The notes beneath the pieces are model-generated. The model was given only the letters and a program-made list of their open reading frames with translations, was not told the origin of the DNA and did not search any database. Shown here piece by piece: positions 1 to 13,100 of a DNA stretch of 64,000 nucleotides (positions within the stretch are counted from its first letter, which is position 1; each line of letters opens with the position of its first letter). The stretch is from Thysanoteuthis rhombus. Its lineage: Eukaryota; Mollusca; Cephalopoda; Oegopsida; Thysanoteuthidae. The DNA lies in the NCBI GenBank assembly GCA_963457665.1, contig OY735201.1:32614823-32678822 (forward strand). The letters run 5' to 3'. Both the position numbers and the translations under genes were made by a program.

Positions 1-1
1 T

Positions 2-49
2 ATCTCCCTTGTCTACTACTTGGAGCCCGTAGTAGTAAATAAGGGAGAT
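2..49. repeat. Hairpin-forming inverted repeat with ctcccttg motif
   Basis: Arms atctccctt + tactact and agtagta + aagggagat pair around a ten-base loop, with a small internal mismatch. Fragments with the same cctccctt / ctcccttg core recur at 425-475 and 9011-9020. It is probably an edge of a dispersed repeat cut by the window start. Confidence 0.5.
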
Positions 50-1239
50 CTATTGAAACAACCCAGAAAGTACTGGCTCCGCGACGCCCATGATAGAGAA
101 GTGTGGCAAATCCCAGTGAAGATCTATGTCCAACGACGGACGTTAAAAGACTGGTGATGATTGAAACAACGAAGGGGGATGATAGTTATTTCTGTCGATT
201 TTACTCAAAAATTTCCAATTCGCAGCAATCGGTATCTACATACATTTAGACACATCGTTTTATGAACGTATCTTTTTTAAATAAAATCAGAAGGAATACC
301 AAGTGCAACAAAATCATTTAGGGGTAGAAACCCTTATTTTATTTGAAAATTTTCTAAACGATAAAAATCTCGTTAAAAAAAATGCTGAGAAACATCGTTT
401 GCAAAAAAATGTTGAAAATTATCCATTGGTAATACCTCCCTTCGTTGTTGTTTGGAGAGTTGTCTCCCTTGTCTCCTAGCGCAAAAAGATGTAGGAATCC
501 AGACGTAGGAAGTGTTAAAATCAGGTTCATTTCAATAATGATCATTTAATACCCAATGTTTGCCTCTTCTGATAATACAAGGTTCATGAATACAAATTTA
601 AATAGTAATAAATGAATGAAACCTAAGAACAAAAATCCGAAAGCATGCTTGATAATTAAGAACGTTAAACTACGAGATACAGTGCTTGAAAAGAACCGAT
701 TCCTCCAGTATACCCAATCATTGTTTTGATTTAATATCAGTAAAACATGTTTCCATCTTTATCTATTGACATTCTTGAAACAATTGAGACGTATAGTTTA
801 AATACCTTAACAAAGAAGCCAGATCATTCAAGGTAAGCGCCATGGTGCAACAACACATACACTAATAAGATACGAAAACCAGACTTTGAATAATAACTCA
901 CGAAAAAAAAACGGTGTCTGAAACATAGAAAAATTACGACTAGAATGCCCACTCGGTCACGTGGTCTATTGTTTTCACCCAGTTGTGATTGCTTACCCAT
1001 GGAGAAATGAAATGGCGTAAAATAGTTGTCAACAAGTGAATTAAATGATGTTGTGTTGTGCGTTTTTATAGGAAAACACCCCGAAATATGATTGATGGAC
1101 TTAATAAAACCGATGGATTTTTACACAAGAAGGACGAATGTAGGCTAGGGAAACTTTGCTTTTTTTTTATAACAGTTAACGATTTATAAGCTTCAAATTA
1201 ATCCCCCAAATGAAGTTTTATAGTCCGGTAACAACGAGG

Positions 1240-1274
1240 TTCGTACGCTCGCTTATGCGTTCGCTACGTACGAA
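1240..1274. repeat. CpG-rich inverted repeat
   Basis: TTCGTACG at 1240-1247 is repeated inverted as CGTACGAA at 1267-1274 around a 19-base CpG-containing spacer. It stands out in AT-rich surroundings and could be a transposon tip or a local hairpin. Confidence 0.45.
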
Positions 1275-3090
1275 TATTTGATTCTTAATCGAAATATTTG
1301 TATGGTCTGCTACTTTTGCTTTGTGCAGTTATTTAATTCAGAATATTCTGGTAAATTTGAATGAATGAAAACTTAAGAGGTTTTGTGATGTTCTCTTTAA
1401 TTCCACATCGTTGCAATGAATGAATACTATTTTTTTTTAATTAATTAATAGATAAAATAACTAATACTTTCAAGTAATATTTTAGGACATTTTTTTTACA
1501 ACTAAAATGAGCATTATCTGTTAATGCTCGCTATGTTGTAATCCGCAAAGTCAAACAAAGTCTCTAAAAACTAAAAAGTAACGTTTAATAAGTTCATTTT
1601 TTACTCCTGAAGACTTTTGGTAGGCAGTTTGTGTTTTGTCTTTTTTTTTCAGTTTTCTTTTTTTTTTTCTTCTCAGGATTTTAATTATTCTTTTTCAAAG
1701 AGATACTTTATTAATTTGGCACCTTTCCTTCCCCTTGATGCTCAAAAGTTGTCTCCTCTTCATTATTATAGCATCGACTTTCATCAACAAAAAATGATTG
1801 ATACTGGGTATAATGGGCTTCGGCATTTTTTGTTGTTCAACTTGAATTGGGAATCTCGAATATTCTAAGGGTCAAACTATAGGATGGATAAAAAAATCTC
1901 TTTAACGTCTTTTTATTAGTTTTCAGTCTTCGAATCAAGTATGAATAAAAAGAATAGAATTATTCACACCTGATTAAGAAAATATCCTAAATATTACTTA
2001 TTTCATCTGAAGGAATTACTTCTTTCATTACTTATACGTATTCAATTCATACATCTACTCTATTCGAATAGGCCACATGACAAAAACATGATAAAATTAA
2101 AAATCCTCATTTCGGTTTTCCGGCTTGTTGTTTCATCATCTATTTACTTCCATTTTCAATCCCCCTGCGTTGGCCATGTCACGTGACCACACAGGCATTC
2201 TAATCGTAATATTTCTATTGTATGAAAAAGGGTTTCATTTATTTCATGTTTCTTGTTTTGAATCAATTACTTGTTTAAAATTTTTTATTTTGGATTCTAC
2301 TATGGAAATTTTGTATTTGATGCATCTTATAGCTTCTGAACAAAATAGGTCAAGATTCGTTGTTGGCAGCATGCCGGTCTCCCATAACAAAATGTTTTCG
2401 TTTTGTTTTTCTCAATTTCTATTTTAGATGCTTACAACCCATTGACCCTAACCATCCGGAAATTTGTTAGTTTTCAGAAAAATAAATTTCCGAAGGTTTT
2501 ATGAAAGGAAGGGGTTCTAATTACAATCTAACTATATTGATAAAGCGGGGCACACACTTTCCGCCATCTTTACGGAGGTACGGCTTACATTATACATAGA
2601 ATTATTTTCTCTTTTTCCGGTTACTTTAGTACCCCCAATCCCAGCACGATGTAGGGATGGGGATTACGGTTGTAAATTGTAAAGTTGCACACCTTTGCTC
2701 ACTCGATGTTATAAATAGCACAGAAATGAGAGATTTAATAAAAGAAAAACAGATGTAGATACATAAATTGTATTATCATTGCTTTGAATGAATTAAATTG
2801 TTTCTATATGTGCACCGTTTCTAACATAGAATGAGCGAGAGTGGGAAACTTCATAATCGAAGCCACCTTCTCTACATTAAACCCTAACACAACCCTAAAA
2901 TTGAAAAATTAAAATTTCAGAGGGAGGTAACTCTTCTAAGATATACCTCAATAATAATGGCGAAAATAATGTACCAACTTCGTCAAATACAGTTGCATTG
3001 TATATAGCCCTCCATCCCAAACGTAAAAGCTTTTGAAAGTTTTTCTGATGTATCCAGCATGTTTCTATTAAACACTTTTCAGTTAGTTCC

Positions 3091-3312
3091 TAATATGTCA
3101 AATATCAATTTTCTGAGCTGTATCTTGGTTTGATTGATATGAAAGTTGGTCCAGACCTTCCTCTCCCTCCTCCTCCTGCTACTACTACCGCAACTAGTGA
3201 TATTACATACCAATTTTCCCAGAGGTATTGTTGGATTGACATTAAACTTGGTCCAAAGCTTCTGATGAATAATCCTCATCTTAGCTTCCCCTTCCTCATG
3301 CTATTACTACCG
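3091..3312. repeat. Diverged tandem duplication, units about 100 and 122 bp
   Basis: The two halves (3091-3190 and 3191-3312) share, in order, a caattttc block, a gattga..t..aa..ttggtcca block, a CT-rich block and a terminal actaccg. On the minus strand both halves read through as similar peptides (KLWTKFNVN and KVWTNFHIN), so the duplicated unit may once have been coding or is fortuitously open. Family not recognised. Confidence 0.55.
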
Positions 3313-4002
3313 TAGATGGTGGACAGATTTTTGAAGTTATGGTTCTGTTTTTTAAGAACCAAGACATTTTCAGAAGTGTAATGAGTGAAAGCACCTAAAA
3401 TAAAATAAAAAAGGAGAACTTGGTGCTGCTAAAAAATGAATCGTGTCCCAAAATATATTCTTTAGTAAATATTCTCAGGAAATGACTTTTTAGTGGTACT
3501 AAGTCTGAAGAAGGAAACATTGAAGAAATTACACACTTTCTCTTTCAATTTTGATAATGAATAAAAGATATTTATTTGGACCACCCAAAATGGCTAATTT
3601 TGAATAAAAAAAAATTTTCTCAAGTAAATTTTTGTGCTTTTAATCCACAAGACCTTTGTTTCTTAAAGAGAAAAAAATAATTTTTTAAGGTTTTCTTGAA
3701 GGTTGCAGAAATGTCCAACCTCAGTTAAACTTTCACCATTATGCAGTCTTTCTCAAGATTCCATGCACTTGGTAACATTGAAAGTTAGTTCATTCATAAC
3801 TGATACTGACATAACAACACAACCACAAAATTCAAACACAATATCATTCTCAAAGTTGCATGAAAAGTGATTAAGGTTAACCCTTGGTTGCCCAAATCAC
3901 AAAATTGCTATTTATAACCTTAACAACTATAACTTCATGACTTTAAAATTTCCAGAAAGACTTGGTACGTAAAGAGTTAAATGTGTTTACCTGTTAGAAT
4001 CT

Positions 4003-6014
4003 GTGTCAAGATATCATTATTTTTACTTTCACTTTCATGAAACTGAAAAGACCTCACCCATGGATAAGTGGTTGAATAAAACTACAGATAATGCTGCACT
4101 ATCAGGATCATCCAATAGTAACTCAAATTTGCAAGTAGATAAACCTGCAGAAATTATGCATTTGAGTGCAAAAAAAGTGGAAAGATCTACTTTCATTATC
4201 AAAAATGGTGAACACTCTCGCATCTTCTTAATTTATAATGAATTTTTGGCAAATGAAAGCATGAAACCAGCAAAATTAAGAAGACATCTTAACAGAAGAC
4301 ATGCATCCAATGCCTGTAACACTAGAGATTTTCAATTGGCTATTGAAATCATTGCATGAACGAAACCAATCTCTTGAGAGGCATGTACTGGTTCATTTGA
4401 GAGCATCTTATGAAACCTCTTACTTGATTGCAAAAGCTAACAAAGCAAACACCATAAACAAAGAGCTTGTGTTACCAGTGGTTAGAGTGTATAAAATTAT
4501 TTGTGGAAAAAAAATATGCAGATGAATTGAGAAAAAATCCGCCGTCAGATGATACTGTGGGTGAACGAATTTCTGAAATTAGAAATGACCAGTTTGAGCA
4601 ACTCATTGGAAGAGATAAAGAGAGTTTGAAATTTGCAATTCAGCTGTATAAATCGAATGACATTACAAATATGGCACAATTATTGGGTCATGTCAGGTAT
4701 TGCTGCAATAACCGTGTCCACTAAGATTTATTGCTCTGTTGGTCATTAGATGGACATATGACAGTTGAGGCAATTTTTTAAAAAGTGGATGTATTTTTAT
4801 AAGAAGTAGGACTAGAATGGAATAGCTGCATTGGACTATGTACTAATGGTGCAGTGGCACTGAAATGTTGGATTTCAAGTAAAAGTGAAATCAGGAAGTA
4901 GTAGACCTACTTTTTTCATGCATTTTATGATTCATCGAAAGACATTAGTGGCTAAGAAAATATCAGCAGTTCTGAATGCTGTACTTCAACACACGGTTAA
5001 ACTCTTCAACTTCATCAAAAGTCTTATATTTGATAATCATCTCTTCAAAAATTTGAGATGAAATAGGATCCCATTTCATTCAACTTTTATTGCATACAGA
5101 AATAAAATAGCTGTCGATGGGACAAGTTTTGAGACAGTTAATTGATTTAAAAAATCAAGTTATTCTATTCATGTTTGAAAATAATTTGAATTTAGCCAAA
5201 TGTTTTCACAATAGAAATTGCAATGCAAATTATGCTATTTGTCAGATATGGTTTAAAAACCTTACAAACTAATCTGTTTCTAAAGAACATGAATATCTTT
5301 ACTATAAAATCTAAAATTCAAGCTTTCATAAAAAAAATCAAACATGAGGAAACAAAATAGAGAACGACTTATCTGAAATGTTTTCATATGCAGATGATTT
5401 TATTGTTGTAAAACTATTGAATCTTGATTTGTTCAAGCAGAGTATAATCAATCATTTGGTATGCATGGAAAACTAGAATTAGACAATGATCAATTAGATT
5501 GGATCCAAAAACCATTCATCATCTCTCAGTAGAAGCTCTCGGAGAATTTGCAAAGATTTCATGTGATGGAATTTTCAAGAAAAAATGCCTTTGCAATTCA
5601 GTTTGGCATTGAAGCTCAATTTCTAATACTATTAGAATTAGGGATGACAGCTCTTCTACTATTTGTTACCATCTATTTGTGCTATCTGGCATTTTCAAAA
5701 TTGATGGCAGTTAGAACAAAATGCCATGCGAGTCTTGAGAATATTGAACTTGCTTCAAGTCCAGCACTGACTAATATTAAGCCACCATTTGAGCTATTGT
5801 GTTGAAATAAATACAATCCATACCTAAGTAAATGGAAATCTCATTTCATATCTTTTTCTTGGTCTTCATTTGTTTCTACATTTAGTTATTGTCAGGTTAT
5901 TCCCCAAGGACTAAATACACACATCCTAAGTATAACTGATTGCTCTTATGTCATTGAGTGAGTGTCATGTAAAATTCAAAGGGTTCACAAGTGAAAAAAG
6001 TTTGAAAAGCCCTG
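4003..6014 (+). mobile_element. Broken hAT transposon (ZBED/Buster-like transposase relic)
   Basis: Transposase fragments lie in order in shifting frames: MDKWLNKTT near 4060; ANESMKPAKLRRHLNRRH near 4248-4305; LRASYETSYLIAKANK near 4410-4440; then ELRKNPPSDDTVGERI and NMAQLLGHVRY up to about 4705; and a C-terminal NIKPPFELLC ending near 5803. These match the KPSKLKRHL BED-finger, the LRASY..A block and the DESTDV.NMAQL block of hAT transposases related to ZBED5/SCAND3-type proteins. Several frameshifts and stops separate the blocks, so it is dead. The 3' end is seen at 6014; no matching 5' inverted end was found. Confidence 0.75.
5981..6014 (+). repeat. Probable 3' terminal inverted repeat of the hAT relic
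   Basis: The tract runs gggttcacaagtg, poly-A, gtttgaaaagccctg. Its complement starts CAGGG.TTTTCAAACT, typical of hAT ends. The next eight bases, ctctaata, would be the target duplication, but the left copy was not identified. Confidence 0.55.
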
Positions 6015-6924
6015 CTCTAATACATGCCAATACATAGCTTCATTCAAGGTTCCTTCAATCATAGGAAACAGTCTATTGCTACTTAGAGAAAAGCACCCTG
6101 ACAGCATTATATTTCCAACTCATTGCTTTATGGTATTTCTTGGAATGTAGGTGTAACAAACTTTTCTGCATGCAGAAAGAGCAGAACGAGCAGAACTGCC
6201 ACTCAAATGTTCAATTTGCAAATTACTTGGTCCACCCAAGTTCTTGCCTCCTTGTTAATCTGGATTCAATCACTGTCTATCATTTTGAAAAGGGTCACTA
6301 ACATTCAAAGAGTTGTTTTTTTCTTTTTTTGACTGTTGAAGTCTTTTTTTTATTCACTTCTTTTCTCCATATTCTTGAATTTCACATCAAAATACATTAG
6401 CTGTATTAATATGAGGCAGTGTATATTAAGCATAATCACTATGCTTATATATACCTTATACACTCTTAGATATATTTAATATTTGTGCTAGCATTTTAGT
6501 CGAACAAGTGATATCAAGTTTGATCATTTAAGAACCTCTCAAGATCCTCAATCAAGAGCATTGTGTAAAACTTGACTTAGTTCAAGTAATTTGAATAAGT
6601 TAACCAAGGATGAAATGAAATTAATACTGAAAAAAATGAAATCAAAATAATCATTCAATTCATAAGATAAATTATTTACTTATACGTTTTGTTGTTTAAA
6701 TCTTTTGTCAATAAATCTTATGGTCAAGTTCAGCTTGAGAAATTTTTTGAAAGAATTCTATACAAACAAATATTCTGATATTTCCCGCTTTGGAGCCTTA
6801 AATAAAGATTGTTTGTTTTTTGTTGTTGTTTGTTTTTTTTAGCATAACTGAGATCCTCGAACCTTCACACTTTTTCAGTAAATATTTTTCTAAACTCAAG
6901 ATTCTTGTGAATCATTTTGCTGGT

Positions 6925-6934
6925 GTCACGTGAC
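6925..6934. promoter_or_regulatory. Palindromic E-box GTCACGTGAC just upstream of RIC3
   Basis: A perfect 10-bp palindrome containing CACGTG, 35 bases before the RIC3 ATG. Such sites bind bHLH-zip factors (USF, MITF/TFE, Myc/Max classes). It could lie in the core promoter or the 5' UTR. The same 10-mer occurs at 2178-2187, and a CACGTG core at 958-963. Function is inferred from motif and position only. Confidence 0.4.
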
Positions 6935-6968
6935 AAAACTATTTTCCCATTATTCCCATACAGCCAAT

Positions 6969-7104
6969 ATGTCGACAGTTAAGGTAGTCGCCGTGTTTTC
7001 CATCATTTTTGGATGCTTCGCTATGCTTTATCCCCGGTTTCTTCATCCGATCGTTTTAAAATCGTTCGGCATGGTTCAAAAACCGGTAGAAAGTGATATT
7101 TTAG
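6969..7104 (+). CDS. RIC3: RIC3 coding exon 1 (start codon, first membrane segment)
   Basis: Encodes residues 1-45 plus one base of codon 46. The hydrophobic run VVAVFSIIFGCFAMLYPRFL can be a signal anchor or cleaved signal, as in RIC3 relatives. The ATG has A at -3. The donor is gtaagc at 7105, leaving phase 1. Transcription start and 5' UTR are not visible. Confidence 0.85.
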
Positions 7105-10100
7105 GTAAGCGATTTACCTGATTTCCTTCTTTATTTTCACATGCTGAAAAATTATAATGCAATATAGCGATATCAACTAGTATTATTACCACATCGACTC
7201 ACGTTGGTAATCATTACTGTAGTTGGACTAGCGTGAGACTGCAAGGGATTTTTTTATTTTGTTTAATTGAAGACTTTATCATCCAATAAGTATTTGATAT
7301 TTTTGAAGGGTACTATCGTCACAAATTAAATTGGATACCTTTTTGCGAAAGTAATTTGTATCTGTGGATACTTATAAATCAAACATGATGTTTTGTTTGT
7401 TTTTTGTATGAGTGTGTGTGTGTAAGTTTTTTGTTTTCTTTTTATAACCAAGAGACAAAATGAAAAGAACATTTCCTACTGTAATAAAATCTACGAAATG
7501 ATATGTTGAGAGTAGCAAGCGAACGAACTATTTGATACAACATTAAAGATTTTGACAATTTATGAACTGTATGCAATATGCTCATTTTTTAAAATTTTTC
7601 TTTCTGGCAGCTATCTTTTTTTTTTGTACATAGATTTACAGAAGTTTGAATATTCATGAGTAGCTTGAAACAAAATTTTATCAACATATTTTAGTTTCAT
7701 ACACAACGTACACTACTGGTGGTTTGTTTATGCGTTTTTTACTTATTACAGTAACTTCATTTCACTGCGCAAATTTTTTTCCAGAAAGATTGTTTTCCCG
7801 CTGGTTGCTGAAATAGTTGACATTGGCTAATATGACAATTTTACTATTAAACTTTTTCGAAATTCCACATGATATTTAGATTTTTCAAAGCCTTTTTACT
7901 TCTTATGTCAGCTTGAGATTCCATATAACAGTTTAGTGGTAATGTTTTAAAATAGTCAAGTACTAGTAAATGTACAAAATATGTAAGAATTTTTAGCATA
8001 GTAATTTCTGTCTGAATTTTTGAGATGTGGAATTATCATTGTAATTAGATTTTTTTCGGATAATTGTCCTCATCTTGGTTGGTATTTCCTAGCACAACAT
8101 CTTAGCATAGTAGTTTCTAAGTTAATAGTAGCATTCGATTCGCATTCGTACTGTCGAATCGCCTCAGTGCTTTCACTTTCAGGGATTTACTTAGACTTCT
8201 TGAATATTCTGGGTCTGATAAAAATCTAAAACGATTTATATCTAAAGTGATTGAGACCCAGTTTGGCATAATATTTTGTTGTTTTTTCCGATAGCTTAAT
8301 GCTTGGTAAATATTTTATAAAAATTAAATGTTCAACAGCACTAGTGAGGCAAAATCTCGTTGAGACTCTGAGTCTCTGAAATGATTGTAAACAATATTTC
8401 TTACGCACATCACCATAGTTAGTTACGTTGACACACGTTAGAACACTTTATTGGGTGTTCATGGATTATTATTAGTTTAATCATAAAAATCTAGAAATTT
8501 GGTGTTGCTAAAATCCTTTGATCTAAGTCGTAACATATATTGTTTTATCTTTTAGTTTTGTTCAGAAAGAGAATTTCTGAGAAAAAATGTAATTATTGAA
8601 AAAGTGCCAAATTATTTTTCTTTGCTTACGAAAGAAGAGAGAAATATATATAAGAGAAAAACATGAGTTTTCGATTTTTATTCAAATAGTGAAGACGCCA
8701 TATTTGAAAGCCTTTAATTTCTATAAACCCCGAAAAATGTAAAAAAATAATCAATTATCAAAATGTTCTAGTAACTCTAACAGCTACAGTCAGTCAAGCT
8801 TCTTGAAAATCAGATATACTTCGAAATTTAACGAAGTTGAAGAAGTTTATGCGTTGTGGCCCAAGCTGTTTGCCGAAAATGATTCTGTTGTATATTAGTC
8901 ACAATCTTCTTTTAGCTCACTTCTGAAATAAAATGGAATAAAAAACGGTCTTGTATTGATCTATTTAGTCATTTTGAACATTCAATTTAGAAATTAGACT
9001 AACATGAATAACCTCCCTTGAGTTGGAGAACTCTATGCATAATAAATTGATAATTCTGAATTTGTCTTCAGAAGTAATCGTCTTGGAAGGCGAAGTTTCT
9101 TTACCCAGAATTTCAAAAACATTTCCTCTCTGTATTTGTGAAACATGATTTGTTTTTAACTAATTACTCTATTGGGAGCGTTTATCGGCCACCTTAGCAT
9201 TGACTCAATTTGTAACAAATATGGATTTTAAAAGTCCTATCATACTCCTAATTTTATAAATTAGAATATGAAAATTAAGTGTGAACATTTTTGTTGTGAT
9301 AATACTGATTCTAGTTCTATAGATCTCTCATTTGAAAAAGTGATCAATATGATAACTCTTTTAATAGGGGGTTGTAACTCTTACCATTCGGTTCTGTAAT
9401 ATCGGCCACTGAAAGTTTTTGGCGCTGAGGACTTGGAACATTTGGTTGGATTATTTTAATCAAACCTGAAGTCAAGGGACTTATTTAGAGGGAGTATTGT
9501 GATGTTTATGTTTGCAACGATTTACAATGAATTGCTTAGTATCACTCATGTCTAATTAATCACTAACATTTCCCCCCTTTGGAGGTAAGTTTTGCTACTG
9601 CAGTATCACAAAGCGTAACTTCAAGAATTGACTTCATGAAATCTAAGTAGTGTTGATATTTTTCCTGAGGGCATTATTTTACCCAAATTCATAAAATCAC
9701 TTTTTTAAAGAAATGGTTGCTGATATTACCTCTACTAAATTATGCCGATGTTAAGGTCACCATCCTTAAAAAGTTATATCATGAAAAGCTCTCAAGAAAT
9801 AAAATATCAACACAATTACAACATGTGGTTAGTTGTTGTTCAAAATCTTACCTCAATATTTCTCCCCACTACAATCGGCTGATTTGGCAGAAAAGTAAGT
9901 TTTCTGGGCGAAAGGAGTTGTGAGGGGGAAAATAAAATGGTAGCCTCCAATTAGTTTGCATAATAGGTGTACGACACTGCAGTGAAAGACAGTCAGCTGT
10001 AATAGACTCCTCCATATCATCACAGCCTACACATGCTGGTAAATGTATCAGTCCCACTACAAAAGACCATTTGCTGACCCAGAGCGCATTCCAAATAACC

Positions 10101-13100
10101 AGCCAGATGAGGGATGCCTTATTTGAAGAGCAGCCTCCAGAATGCTTATCAAATTATGGTTTGGAGAGCATACTTCCATAGTCATATTTTCTTGCATACA
10201 ACGCATTGAGGTGCTGAAGAGAATGAATGAATCTAGCCTTTTAAGATTCATTTCTCAGCCCTCAACCATTCAGAGTTGCTGAAAAGATTACCATTATTAG
10301 TCTACTGCTGTTGAGAACTGGAAATGAACATGTCTGGGGTCAGAATACCAATGGTGGGTCCCATGAGATCTAGACCCATCTCAATTTTGATGGTCCTGTC
10401 ATGAGACACACCACTGATATGTTTTGGGAAAGTTAGCTTCACTATAGGGATGGAAATAGAAGCATGAAAACAGCGACTCTCCCAGAATAGAAGTTTTCCA
10501 ATTTTTTAGAATCTTGTTGATCTCAAACAACCAGTGGGATAGACGTTGTTTACTTCCCTCAACATGTCTCATATCTGCCATGTGCTATCTCCAACACAGA
10601 CTACTGTACACAATTTCTCTGCTTCTGGGAAATTTGATGGGTTCTCCACATTTCTCCTTCTTGGGTTCACGAATTTTGAGTTGTGGGGGACCATGTTCCT
10701 TCAGAGCCGACTGCTGCAGTTTGGTATTGTCCTCCATGTCAGATGTGTATCCTCTCCCACTCCTCTGCTGACTTCTCCGTGGGTACTACTGCCTTTTTGG
10801 GTGATAAGGAAGTCAGTTTAGGGAATTGGAGGGCAAGATGTGCCTCAGTGGCCGACCAGATTTTTTTTTCCCAAGTAGTTGGCAGATCTGCGATAAAGCC
10901 TTTTTTGACAGCGTTCGTAGGCGGAGAGGCATCTTGCATCTTGATGGCAGATTCAGGGTCATTTTTCCCTTTGCAGGCTGACATGAGGTGACCAATCTCT
11001 TTCTAACAGTGACAATCACCAGGATTGTTTCTCTGATGTGAATGTTCAAATAGTTAGGAATGGAGTTGAAGCTCACTCTATCTTAGTTTTTTCCTTTTTG
11101 ATTTTTTGCCCCTCATCTGTAGGGGTTGTTTTTTTTTCTTTACATACCCACCCCTTACCTGGGGATAGAAAGAGGGCTTTCTTGGCCTGACCGAGGTCAT
11201 CAACCATGAAGTCAAAAAAGAAAATAGAACTGGAAAAAAAAAATCAGTCCCATCTTAGGAATGAAACAGAGTGGTCTTATCAATCTTGGTTCTTCTCTCT
11301 AGCAAGGCTGCTGGTAAAGAAAAATCTGGTTATTTCCATCATATGGTATTGCAGAAAAAAAAACGTCTGTCAACTTTGCTGTAATTGTCGCAAATGACAA
11401 TAAAGTCGTGTGAAAATGTGAATCGTGCACATAGAAATCTGATTATTCCTATTAAAAAAGATCCCTCACCTGGCATCTTGAATAAATCAAATATCTTCAA
11501 ACTACCAAAATTTCAAGTGACCAGTATTAGAAATAGGCCAATATTAACTTCCTCTATTGTAGATGAAAAAATGTATCTTTTTAAACACGTAAAATAACAC
11601 TGGATACATGCTTGAATTCAGATAAAAATAAGAAAGAGCTGCTGGGCTGGCTATGTTATCCTATAAATTCTAATAATTATCATAGGCATTCATACTTCAA
11701 TAAATTTCAATTCTTATTTTCCTTTTAAAAGAACATAAAATTGGAGAAAACAGACGTTTCAAAAATATAATCATGAAAATAAAGATACCTTTTATGTGCC
11801 AAGAATTGTTTTGGGATAGCTGGAATTAGAAGAAAAAACAATGAGCATTATTGAGAAAAAGTAGCGAAAGAAGTGTAAAAGTCACTAATTACTTGAACTT
11901 CGAGGAAGTCAATTAGTCAAATCATGAAAAAAATAAGATAAACTTACCTTTGTGTAAATACTTGCAGGTTTGTTCATTCATTTCAGTTGGCTGTTTCTTC
12001 TTGTTGTTTGTGTTGGTTAGAAGCTTTAGTACTTGTTAATCAATGAGAAAACAGGAGAGAAATAAGATAGGAGTATAGTTGGATTTTTTCAGAAGTAATA
12101 GATTCATTTTTCAGGTAGTAATTCAAGAGACACTGCAGACACAACTTGTCTTGGCCATAGACTTACTCAAACTGACTGGATTCACGGAAAAAGAGTGACA
12201 AATTGTAGACGCTGACCTTGGCGTGAACTTCCAGACACAGCTGCCTCAAGGACAACTTTCTAGACAAGCAAAGGGAGTATATCTAAAAATAGTACTAGCA
12301 ACCCTGATGTCTAGCGGGTTATAACATCCCTACCCCCTTGGTTTATCTAGTGTGGTGCTAAGAGATTTAGTTTGTCAGTATCTCTAATGATTCTGGCAGA
12401 TTTTTCAAGAACCATTTCTGTAGGAGGTGCATAGAAAGGAGAAGTTTGTTGTGTGATTTCAGGTTCAGGGCCAATCTTGGGAATTGTAAATTGATTAGGT
12501 TCAAGGGTTTTTCCATAAGTGGAGAAGACCTTGTGATGATCTGATTTTGGTGATGTTTGATGAGGCCACCATCTGTAAGCTGACATCTAAAGGACTGGGG
12601 GCCTGTTCATTCGGTTTCTTGAGCAGGTATCCACTTCGCATAGTTATGCACAGCAATCAGTGCATTAGGTTGTAGATTTAGCATTCTAATTGAAGGAGAG
12701 TAGTTTCTCTTCTGATCTTCTGGTCATATTATGTGACCAGGTACATGGTTACTAGAACTTGACAAGTCAAGATGACTGGAGAAATGACACTTGAAAATCA
12801 TCTCCACTGATGGTACACCAGTAGTATGTGGAGTGATCTGCTGAAAGAAATTAATCTGGTTCAGTACTTCAATGTTCTAAAGAACTATTTAAAGCACTCA
12901 TAAGATGGCTTATGCACTGATGCTATTGTTTTTTAGAAATTCTCTAAATTTGCTGCTGGTGAAGCTAAGTTTCCTTAGCACTAGAACACTTGGTTTGGGA
13001 AAATATCCACCCACTTTGAGTGTGTGTCCACTACAATCAAAAAGTGTTATATGTATCCAGCATAGTCCACGTGCAAGCTGTGATTAGGCCATTCCAAAGG

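Noticed and set aside
6930..6968. Upstream extension of RIC3 from codon 6930
   Set aside because: The codon is GTG, not ATG. ATG 6969 gives the expected hydrophobic start.
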